A stretch of 34,684 nucleotides of DNA from assembly GCA_002699555.1 (NCBI GenBank), contig PABN01000017.1, positions 1 through 34,684 of the forward strand, written 5' to 3'. The notes below the pieces were generated by a model. The model was not told the DNA's origin. It saw only the letters and a list, made by a program, of their open reading frames with translations, and searched no databases. Positions 8,964 through 17,051 of the stretch are shown here, one piece after another; position 1 is the stretch's first letter, and every line of letters begins with the position of its first letter. The position numbers and the translations under genes are program-made. Origin of the DNA: Dehalococcoidia bacterium. Its GTDB lineage: Bacteria; Actinomycetota; Acidimicrobiia; Acidimicrobiales; MedAcidi-G1.

Positions 8964-10060
8964 AAACTCTAAAGAGTCTTTACCGAGGTGAGAACCCTGT
9001 TAACTTTCCAAACTTATGGAAGCGAGCTCTTGTAGCTTCCATGATTGTTTTGCTAGTTGGATTAGGTTCTTTCGTGTTTCGCGGTCTTAATTTGGGACTT
9101 GATTTTGAGGGGGGAACTTCTTACGAAGTTCGTTCATCAGGCGTGACAGTTTCAGAAACCAGAGAGATACTTTCAGGCATTGGAGCAGCTGATTCGAGAG
9201 TGCAAAAAGTAGGCGATGATTTAACCAGAATCAGATCTGATATAGATGATCCTCAAAAAGCTAATGAGCTTAGAGAACTATTAGAAAATCGGATTGGAGA
9301 GGTTGAGACATTCGAACAGGTTGGTCCAACTTGGGGATCGGATGTAACAAATAAAGCTGTAAAAGCATTGCTTGTATTTTTCGCCGTAGTAGCTGTGTAT
9401 CTCACGGTCCGTCTTGAATGGAAAATGGCGTTAGGAGCTTTAGTCGCAGTAATCCACGACATCATCATCAGCGTTGGTGTGTATTCGTTTTTTCAATTTG
9501 AAATCACGCCTGCCACGGTAGTTGCCTTCCTCACGATCATGGGTTATTCCCTGTATGACACAATCGTTGTTTATGACAAGGTCAGAGAAATCACAGGGAG
9601 ATTAGGGGCAACTGAAAAATATTCTTACACAGAGATGATGAATTTGGCACTTAATAGAGTGACGATGAGATCAATAAACACAAGTATTTCTTCAGCTTTG
9701 CCAGTGCTTTCATTGCTCGTGATCGGCGCATTTATAATGGGTGCAACTACTTTGCAGGAGTTTAGTGTTGCGTTATTGGTAGGAATACTGGTTGGTTCAT
9801 ATTCTTCAATTTTTTTAGCGTCGGCATTAGTTTCGAGGCTTAAGGAACGAGAAGAAAGATGGCAACAAGTAAGAAATCGGCTTGAACAAAAGGGAATCAA
9901 GTATCAGGAAGTTCGACAAATCGACAGGCAAGAGGCATCTAAACCAGATTTGAAGAGGCAAGAACGTATTGAAGGGGTCAGGGGTCCGGCACGTGGGCGG
10001 ACTGCTTCTATGCAAAACTCTGGAGTAATTCCTCCTAGACCTCGTAAGAAGCGTCGCTAA
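8960..10060 (+). CDS. secF: Protein translocase subunit SecF
   Basis: LGLDFEGGTSYEV, GPTWGSDVTNKAVKALL, IMGYSLYDTIVVYDKVRE, LNRVTMRSINTSIS; overlaps the secD stop by 4 nt. Confidence 0.97.
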   Translation: MKTLKSLYRGENPVNFPNLWKRALVASMIVLLVGLGSFVFRGLNLGLDFEGGTSYEVRSSGVTVSETREILSGIGAADSRVQKVGDDLTRIRSDIDDPQKANELRELLENRIGEVETFEQVGPTWGSDVTNKAVKALLVFFAVVAVYLTVRLEWKMALGALVAVIHDIIISVGVYSFFQFEITPATVVAFLTIMGYSLYDTIVVYDKVREITGRLGATEKYSYTEMMNLALNRVTMRSINTSISSALPVLSLLVIGAFIMGATTLQEFSVALLVGILVGSYSSIFLASALVSRLKEREERWQQVRNRLEQKGIKYQEVRQIDRQEASKPDLKRQERIEGVRGPARGRTASMQNSGVIPPRPRKKRR

Positions 10061-12307
10061 ATGGTAGCGACACGTCGAGTTGTTCCATGGCGCCGTCGAG
10101 CTTCAGGAAAAAGTGATGAAACAGCCGCTTTAATTGACGTTTACCTGGAACGTCATCCCAAAGGTGATGTTGCACTGATAGAACGTGCTTATAAAACTGC
10201 TGTACTCGCTCATGAAGGGCAAACTCGTAAGTCTGGAGAGCCGTACGTTCATCATCCTTTAGCTGTAGCTACCATCGTTGCCCATCAAGGTCTTGATGAT
10301 GTCACCATAGGAGCGGCTTTACTTCATGATTCGATCGAAGATACAGAGATAGATCTAAAAGACCTTGAAAGGGATTTTGGTGCTGAAGTCGCGAGCATAG
10401 TTGATGGGGTTACGAAATTAGACAGAATCAATTTTGATTCTCGTGAAGATCAACAAGCAGCAAGTATGAGGAAAATGCTTGTAGCAGTAGCGAAAGATTT
10501 AAGAGTTTTGGTGATAAAACTCGCTGACCGTTTGCATAACATGCGGACCCTTGCAGCTTTACCGGAATTCAAACAAGAAAGAACAGCTAGAGAAACTCTT
10601 GATATATATGCCCCGTTAGCTAACAGGTTAGGTATGCAAGATGTAAAAGTACAGTTAGAAGATCTTTCATTAGCGACACTTCATCCAAAGCGTTACAGCG
10701 AAATTGCACAAATGGTTCAAGATCGTGCTCCCGAAAGAGACATGTATCTTACGCAATTAGTTGCAAATGTGAAAGAACGTTTCAGTGATATGGGAATCGA
10801 AGCGGATGTATCTGGAAGGCCTAAACACCTTTGGAGTATTTATGAAAAAATGATTGTTAAAGGAAGGCCGTTTGAGGAAATATATGACCTTGTAGGGATA
10901 CGAGTGATAGTTGAAAACGTGAGAGATTGTTACGCAGCTCTCGGAACAATTCACGCGACTTGGAAACCTGTGCAAGGTCGTTTCAAAGACTACATTGCGA
11001 TGCCAAAATTCAACCTCTACCAGTCTTTGCATACGACTGTTATTGGCCCACAAGCAAAGCAAGCAGAATTTCAAATTCGGACCTTAGAAATGCATCAGCG
11101 AGCGGAGTTCGGAATTGCCTCACATTGGGATTACAAAATTAAAAGCCCTTCAGATGAAATGGAATGGTTGGGGAGAATGGTGGAGTGGCAAGAAGAGGCA
11201 GCAGACCCAAATGCCTTCATGGCCAACCTTAAGACAGATCTCGAACAGGATGAAGTGTATATTTTTACGCCCAAAGGGGATGTAATTACACTGCCGATAG
11301 GTTCAACTCCGGTCGATTTTGCATATTCAATACATACAGAAGTCGGCCATAGGTGTGTAGGCGCAAAAGTAGAAGGAAGGCTAGTGCCTCTTGACACTCG
11401 TTTAGCTTCCGGTCAAACCGTTGAGATAGTTGCATCGAAGCAGAGTGAAGCTGCCCCCAGTAAAGACTGGCTTCAGTTCGTTGCATCACATCGTTCAGCA
11501 AGCAAAATAAGACAATGGTATTCGCAGGAACGACGAAGCGAGGCTATTGATACGGGACATGATGACCTTGTCAAAGAATTAAGGAGAGCGGATTTACCAG
11601 TCAAAGAAACGTTAGACGGCGAAACCCTATTAAGGGTGGCGAATGATCTCAACTATTCAGATCTCGAAGCTTTATTTGCTGCAATCGGCGAACATCATGT
11701 TTCAGCGCGTTCAGTTATAGGAAAGATCGAAAAAGAATTGGACGAATTGGAACCAGAGCGTTTCAAAGAACAGGCAACAGTCTTTCAACCTCAGAGAGAG
11801 CGAAGAGACTCTACGAAAGTAGGTGTCCATGTTGAAGGTTTCAGCGACCTTATGATTCGTTTGTCTAGATGCTGCACGCCAGTGCCACCAGATGAAATTA
11901 TGGGCTTTGTTACAAAAGGGCGCGGTGTTTCTGTGCATAGAAGTGATTGCGCAAACGCTTCATCATTATCTTTCGATCAACCAGATCGGCTGATTGAGGT
12001 TGAATGGGATGAACATTTAGAAGGTTATTTTGTGGCTTCAGTTGAGATAAAAGCTCTAGATCGCCCTGGGTTGTTAAGAGATGTGGGTGATGTGATGTCA
12101 GAAAACCAAGTGAATGTAATAGGAGTTGAGACTTCAACGAATATTTCTGATCGAATAGCACGTATGCGGTTTGACTTCGAAATAAGCGATCCAACACACC
12201 TCAATAGGCTCATATATTTCATCCGTGAGATCGATTCCGTGTATGACGTGTATCGAGTAGTTCCTGGGGGAGATGAACAACAAATTTTAAGTGGCAGTGA
12301 CAACTAG
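10061..12307 (+). CDS. rel: RelA/SpoT-family bifunctional (p)ppGpp synthetase/hydrolase
   Basis: HD motif AALLHDSIEDT, RFKDYIAMPKFNLYQSLHTTVIGP (RxKD type, as in bifunctional Rel), TGS and C-terminal ACT domains. Starts immediately after the secF stop (TAAATG). Confidence 0.96.
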   Translation: MVATRRVVPWRRRASGKSDETAALIDVYLERHPKGDVALIERAYKTAVLAHEGQTRKSGEPYVHHPLAVATIVAHQGLDDVTIGAALLHDSIEDTEIDLKDLERDFGAEVASIVDGVTKLDRINFDSREDQQAASMRKMLVAVAKDLRVLVIKLADRLHNMRTLAALPEFKQERTARETLDIYAPLANRLGMQDVKVQLEDLSLATLHPKRYSEIAQMVQDRAPERDMYLTQLVANVKERFSDMGIEADVSGRPKHLWSIYEKMIVKGRPFEEIYDLVGIRVIVENVRDCYAALGTIHATWKPVQGRFKDYIAMPKFNLYQSLHTTVIGPQAKQAEFQIRTLEMHQRAEFGIASHWDYKIKSPSDEMEWLGRMVEWQEEAADPNAFMANLKTDLEQDEVYIFTPKGDVITLPIGSTPVDFAYSIHTEVGHRCVGAKVEGRLVPLDTRLASGQTVEIVASKQSEAAPSKDWLQFVASHRSASKIRQWYSQERRSEAIDTGHDDLVKELRRADLPVKETLDGETLLRVANDLNYSDLEALFAAIGEHHVSARSVIGKIEKELDELEPERFKEQATVFQPQRERRDSTKVGVHVEGFSDLMIRLSRCCTPVPPDEIMGFVTKGRGVSVHRSDCANASSLSFDQPDRLIEVEWDEHLEGYFVASVEIKALDRPGLLRDVGDVMSENQVNVIGVETSTNISDRIARMRFDFEISDPTHLNRLIYFIREIDSVYDVYRVVPGGDEQQILSGSDN

Positions 12308-12318
12308 GCCAACAATAG

Positions 12319-12332
12319 TAACCTCATTCTTG
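12319..12332 (+). promoter_or_regulatory. Predicted -10 element TAACCT for a leaderless hisS transcript
   Basis: TAACCT 12319-12324, 7 nt before GTG 12332; no SD. Confidence 0.4.
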
Positions 12333-13591
12333 TGAAGAATTCCGTTTACCGTGCCCCTAAAGGTACCAGAGATTTAATCTGGCCAGATTCTGAACGAAGG
12401 CGGTCATTCATAGACTTGTTTGCGGAAGTTGTTAGTAAAGCCGGTTACGCAGAGATAGTTCCACCGATGTTTGAACACATAGAGGTTTTCCAACGACTTG
12501 GTGATGGTACAGATGTCGTCAGGAAAGAAATGTACGACTTTGAAGATAAAGGTGGGAGAAATATAGCTTTAAGACCTGAACAAACAGCTTCAATCGTTCG
12601 ATCTTATGCGGAGAATCGTCCATCTTTGCCATGGAAGGTCTGGTATGCAGGACCCAATTTCCGTTATGAGAGGGCGCAAAAAGGTCGATTCAGGCAATTT
12701 GATCAAGTAGGGGTTGAAGCATTAGGCACAGATGACCCGCATTTAGATGTAGAAGTTATGGCTATAGCGTGGAGGTTTTATGAAGCCTTAGGTCTCAAAC
12801 AAGTGGATCTTTTAGTTAATTCTGTTGGGACTCCTCAAGACCGAGCTATGTATATAGAAGCGCTAAGTGGATATTTGGATAAACGAAAGGGAGACCTTTC
12901 ATCTGAAGCACAAGACACCTTTGCTTCTAATCCGTTAAGAGTTTTAGATTCCAAACGCAACGAAGATATAGAAGTGGTTTCTGAAGCTCCTAGCATTCTC
13001 GAACATCTATCAGCTGAAGCAAACAACCATTTCGACAAGGTTCAAGAAGGTTTACAGAAATTGAAAATACCTTACGCTGTAACTCCAAACCTTGTTAGAG
13101 GCCTTGACTATTATGTTCAAACTACTTTTGAGTTCACAACTAAAAGTATTGACGCAGCACAGGATGCAATTGGAGGCGGGGGTCGTTATGACGGTCTTGC
13201 CGCAGAAATGGGAGCTCCAGAAACGCCTGGCGTTGGTTTCGCTTTAGGTTTAGACAGAACCTTAATGGCATGCGAAGCGGAAAAAACTTTCATAGGTTCA
13301 GAACAGTTGTTGCAAATTTATGTTGTGGATACAACTGGTGGAGAAAACTCACTAGTTATTACAGATCAGCTCAGACAAAAAGGTTTCAAAGTCGATAGAT
13401 CTTTTGGAGATCGCTCAATGAAAGCCCAGATGAAAGCCGCTGATAAAAGCGGCGCAAAAGTCGCATTAATAATCGGAGAGGATGAAGTGCAAAAAGGAGT
13501 TGTTACGATTCGAGATCTAAGAGGTGAAGAAGGCCAAGAGGAAATAGCCTCAGATTCAATTATTGCCAATCTTGAAAAGAGGCTCGGATGA
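12332..13591 (+). CDS. hisS: Histidyl-tRNA synthetase (GTG start)
   Basis: APKGTRDLIWPD, RPEQTASIVR, YAGPNFRYERAQKGRFRQFDQVGVEALG, RGLDYYVQTTFE, GGGGRYDGL. Confidence 0.97.
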   Translation: MKNSVYRAPKGTRDLIWPDSERRRSFIDLFAEVVSKAGYAEIVPPMFEHIEVFQRLGDGTDVVRKEMYDFEDKGGRNIALRPEQTASIVRSYAENRPSLPWKVWYAGPNFRYERAQKGRFRQFDQVGVEALGTDDPHLDVEVMAIAWRFYEALGLKQVDLLVNSVGTPQDRAMYIEALSGYLDKRKGDLSSEAQDTFASNPLRVLDSKRNEDIEVVSEAPSILEHLSAEANNHFDKVQEGLQKLKIPYAVTPNLVRGLDYYVQTTFEFTTKSIDAAQDAIGGGGRYDGLAAEMGAPETPGVGFALGLDRTLMACEAEKTFIGSEQLLQIYVVDTTGGENSLVITDQLRQKGFKVDRSFGDRSMKAQMKAADKSGAKVALIIGEDEVQKGVVTIRDLRGEEGQEEIASDSIIANLEKRLG

Positions 13592-15327
13592 CAAACTATG
13601 AAACCTCTATGCGGTCACACAGGTGTGGAGATCTTGGAGTCGAAGATGTTGGTAAGGAAGTAACTTTATGTGGTTGGGTTGATAGACGTAGGGAACATGG
13701 CGAACATCTCGCATTTATAGATCTACGAGATCGAAGTGGAGTTATTCAAGTTGTGGTCCAAGGAGCCGCTGACCTGCGTTCAGAGTACGTTCTCCAAGTG
13801 ACAGGAAAAGTGAGAGAAAGGCCAGCTGAGACCGTAAATGACTCTTTGAGTACTGGGGGGATAGAGATTGAAGGTTCTGAAGTCATAGTTCTAGCAGAAT
13901 CTGAACCTCCGCCATTTCCTATAGATGACAGAACAGATGTAGATGAAGTTTTAAGGCTCAGACACCGATACGTAGATTTGAGAAGAAGCAGACTTCAAAA
14001 TAATTTACAAGCACGAGCACTGGTAACGAGTTCTGTTCGAAAAGCAATGGAAGAACAAGGTTTTATGGAAGTTGAAACCCCGATGCTTGTAGCTAGTACT
14101 CCCGAGGGGGCTAGAGACTTTGTGGTCCCATCAAGAAAAGATCCAGGTTCTTTCTATGCCCTGCCGCAAAGCCCTCAGATCTTCAAGCAGCTATGCATGC
14201 TTGGAGGTGTAGATAGGTACTACCAAATAGCTAGATGCCTTAGAGATGAAGATCTAAGAGCGGACAGACAATATGAATTCATGCAACTAGATATTGAAGC
14301 AAGTTTTGTGAATGGTGAAGATGTAAGAAACATAGTTTCTTCAGCAGTTGCTATGGCTACAGAGGCTGTAACCGGAGAAAAAATAACCACAATTCCATCG
14401 ATGACATGGCAAGAGGCGATGGAACGATTCGGTTCAGACAAACCAGATATACGATTTGGTCTTGAGTTGGTTGAACTAACAGAGATTTTTAAAAGCACTG
14501 AGTTTAGAGCCTTTCAAGCGCCTTGTGTAAAGGGGATACGTGTTCCAGGAGGAGCAGAATTTTCAAGAAGCAGATTAGACGAACTAACTGACAAATCTCA
14601 GAATTGGGGAGCTAAAGGTCTAGCTTGGATGAAAATAGAAAACTCTGAAATGGTTTCACCGATAGCCAAGTTTCTTTCCGAGGAAGAGAAATCCTCTCTT
14701 ATGGCTGAGATGTCTGGCGAAGAGGGTGATCTTTTACTTCTGGTAGCTGACGAATGGTCTACCGTTTGCCACGTTCTAGGTCTAGTGAGATTAGAAATAG
14801 GAAAGCCGCCAATCAATGAAGGCGGATTTAATTTTCTTTGGGTAATAGATTTTCCTTTATTTGAAGGTACGGATGAGAACGGAAATCCATCTTCTTCGCA
14901 CCATCCATTTACGATGCCACATAAAGACGATCTAGCTCTTTTGGAAAATGGAGAAACCGAAGGTATTCGTTCACTTGCTTACGACTTGGTCTTGAATGGA
15001 TGGGAACTCGGATCTGGAAGTGAGAGGATACACAGGCAAGACATTCAACAAAGAATCTTTACTGCACTTGGGATAGAACCGGACGAAGCTAGAAAACGAT
15101 TTGGTTTCTTATTGGATGCATTTAAATTCGGAGCACCACCACATGCTGGTTTTGCCGTCGGACTAGACCGACTAACAGCGATTCTTGTAGGGGAAGAGAA
15201 TATCCGCGAAGTCATAGCTTTCCCTAAGACTCAATCAGGTTCAGATCCGCTTACCAGCGCACCGTTACCTATAGATGACCGACATCTAAAGGAACTTGGT
15301 TTGAAAGTTTTACCGCCATCGACGTGA
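13588..15327 (+). CDS. aspS: Aspartyl-tRNA synthetase, bacterial type; residues suggest a non-discriminating enzyme
   Basis: CGWVDRRREHGEHLAFIDLRDRSGVIQVV, LRHRYVDLRR, FMEVETPML, EGARDFVVPSR, YALPQSPQIFKQ, SSHHPFTMP, AGFAVGLDRL. Confidence 0.97.
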   Translation: MTNYETSMRSHRCGDLGVEDVGKEVTLCGWVDRRREHGEHLAFIDLRDRSGVIQVVVQGAADLRSEYVLQVTGKVRERPAETVNDSLSTGGIEIEGSEVIVLAESEPPPFPIDDRTDVDEVLRLRHRYVDLRRSRLQNNLQARALVTSSVRKAMEEQGFMEVETPMLVASTPEGARDFVVPSRKDPGSFYALPQSPQIFKQLCMLGGVDRYYQIARCLRDEDLRADRQYEFMQLDIEASFVNGEDVRNIVSSAVAMATEAVTGEKITTIPSMTWQEAMERFGSDKPDIRFGLELVELTEIFKSTEFRAFQAPCVKGIRVPGGAEFSRSRLDELTDKSQNWGAKGLAWMKIENSEMVSPIAKFLSEEEKSSLMAEMSGEEGDLLLLVADEWSTVCHVLGLVRLEIGKPPINEGGFNFLWVIDFPLFEGTDENGNPSSSHHPFTMPHKDDLALLENGETEGIRSLAYDLVLNGWELGSGSERIHRQDIQQRIFTALGIEPDEARKRFGFLLDAFKFGAPPHAGFAVGLDRLTAILVGEENIREVIAFPKTQSGSDPLTSAPLPIDDRHLKELGLKVLPPST

Positions 15328-15349
15328 GATGCACTGATTGATCTATGGA

Positions 15350-15371
15350 ACTCAACTAGGTTCTATTGAGT
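15350..15371 (+). promoter_or_regulatory. Predicted -10 TAGGTT inside an inverted repeat (ACTCAA-N10-TTGAGT) at the rarA start
   Basis: TAGGTT 15357-15362, 7 nt before GTG 15370; flanking arms 15350-15355 and 15366-15371 are exact reverse complements. Confidence 0.4.
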
Positions 15372-16695
15372 GACTGAGGATCTTTTTACACACGTAGCGA
15401 AAGAGCATCTTAAAAATAGAGGACCTTTAGCAGATCGTCTAAGACCATTAAGGATAGATGAGGTAGTCGGTCAGAAACATCTTGTTGGCAAAGATCAGCC
15501 TCTCCGACAGCTCATTGAAACTGACAAGCTCTCATCTTTAATACTTTGGGGGCCTCCAGGAACCGGTAAAACTACAATCGCCAGAGTTATCGCACGAGTA
15601 ACACAACAAGACTTTCATGAGATGTCGGCTGTTTCTGCAAGTGTAAAAGACGTTCGAGAATTAGTAGCGGCTGCAGAAATACGCCTAGGTGAGGCAGGCG
15701 TAGGAACAATACTTTTTTTAGATGAAGTTCATCGTTTTAATAAATCTCAACAAGATGCTTTATTGCCTTCAGTTGAATCTGGTTTGATAGTTTTAATAGG
15801 CGCAACGACTGAGAATCCGTATTTCGAAGTAAACGCACCCCTGCTTTCACGATCAACATTATTCCGGCTTGAGCCTTTAGATAGAGATTCGATTGTGGAA
15901 CTACTTATGAAAGGTGTAGAGGAAGAAGGTGTAAAAGCTGATTCTGAAGCTTTGGATTTGTTAGCAGACCGGTCTGCAGGAGATGGTAGGCAAGCTTTAA
16001 CGAGTCTTGAAGTTGCTTCTGCTATAGCTATTGGGCGTGGTGAGAAAAAAATAACATTAAAAGATGTGGAGGCCTCTCTAGGAGCTAAAGCTATCCGTTA
16101 TGGCAGAGACGACCATTACGACATAATTAGCGCTTTCATAAAAAGCATCCGAGGGTCTGACGTTGATGCAGGGCTTTACTGGCTGGCTCGCATGTTGAAA
16201 GCAGGTGAAGATCCTAGATTTGTAGCTCGCCGTTTAGTTATTCTCGCCAGTGAAGACATTGGCATGGCAGACCCAACTAGTTTACTCATCGCAGATTCTG
16301 CAGCAAGAGCGGTCGAGTTTGTTGGTCTTCCTGAAGCTCAACTTAATTTGGCTCAAGCTGTAATCCATTTAGCTACAGCTCCGAAATCTAATCGAGTAAC
16401 TCTCGCTTTGACTTCAGCTATGCAAGATGTTTCTTCACCAGGTGAAGGGCGTGTTCCCCCACATTTGAGAGATGCGCATTACAGTGGAGCATCAAGCATT
16501 GGACACGGAGAAGGTTACGAGTATCCACATAACGACCCGAGGGGTTGGGTTGAGCAAAAATATAGACCCGAAGAGGTCGAATCAAATATTTACTACAAAC
16601 CTTCGCAACATGGATTTGAAGAGCAGGTATTAGAAAGAATGACTGGACGAAAAGAAACTACGAATACGGAAGTTACTCCAGAGGGGCAAAACTAA
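15370..16695 (+). CDS. rarA: Replication-associated recombination protein A (RarA/MgsA AAA ATPase; GTG start)
   Basis: PLADRLRPLRIDEVVGQKHL, LWGPPGTGKTTIARV, LFLDEVHRFNKSQQDALLP, GATTENPYFEVNAPLLSRS, GEGYEYPHN. Confidence 0.95.
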   Translation: MTEDLFTHVAKEHLKNRGPLADRLRPLRIDEVVGQKHLVGKDQPLRQLIETDKLSSLILWGPPGTGKTTIARVIARVTQQDFHEMSAVSASVKDVRELVAAAEIRLGEAGVGTILFLDEVHRFNKSQQDALLPSVESGLIVLIGATTENPYFEVNAPLLSRSTLFRLEPLDRDSIVELLMKGVEEEGVKADSEALDLLADRSAGDGRQALTSLEVASAIAIGRGEKKITLKDVEASLGAKAIRYGRDDHYDIISAFIKSIRGSDVDAGLYWLARMLKAGEDPRFVARRLVILASEDIGMADPTSLLIADSAARAVEFVGLPEAQLNLAQAVIHLATAPKSNRVTLALTSAMQDVSSPGEGRVPPHLRDAHYSGASSIGHGEGYEYPHNDPRGWVEQKYRPEEVESNIYYKPSQHGFEEQVLERMTGRKETTNTEVTPEGQN

Positions 16696-17003
16696 TGCGG
16701 AGGCGTTTGTTTTGGCTGCTTCTGGGGTGGTCTTTAGGAGTTCTTGCTTCAAATTGGATGGAGAATCGTTTTCGTCGGACTGTAAATAAATATGTGCGAA
16801 ACACGATTTCTAAACTTGGATTCGTTCCAGAGGAAATATTCAATAAAAGAACTGAAGTATTTGAGAGATTTCGGAAAAGACTTGTTAGTCAAGAATCAGA
16901 TTTTATTACCAGAAACAGGAAAAATTTTACTTCTTCCATAAACGGACACGAGAGCTATTTGAGACGACAACACAGACCAGTAAGACCCCAACGGCATAAT
17001 TGA
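16695..17003 (+). CDS. Small basic protein with one N-terminal TM segment, unknown function, between rarA and alaS
   Basis: MRRRLFWLLLGWSLGVLASNWMENRFRRTVNKYV...; start overlaps the rarA stop (TAATG). Resembles in shape and position the small DUF6167-like protein often found at this actinobacterial locus (from memory, unverified). Confidence 0.7.
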   Translation: MRRRLFWLLLGWSLGVLASNWMENRFRRTVNKYVRNTISKLGFVPEEIFNKRTEVFERFRKRLVSQESDFITRNRKNFTSSINGHESYLRRQHRPVRPQRHN

Positions 17004-17038
17004 GTGTAGACCTACCTATTTGCTTGACTTCATAGCGC

Positions 17039-17051
17039 TAGGCTTGTTTTA
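17039..17051 (+). promoter_or_regulatory. Predicted -10 element TAGGCT for a leaderless alaS transcript
   Basis: TAGGCT 17039-17044, 6 nt before ATG 17051; no SD. Confidence 0.4.

Noticed and set aside
17024-17029. TTGACT as the alaS -35
   Set aside because: Only 9 nt from the TAGGCT -10 candidate; spacing incompatible.
17033-17040. 8-bp palindrome TAGCGCTA upstream of alaS
   Set aside because: Short perfect palindromes are expected by chance; no second copy noticed nearby.
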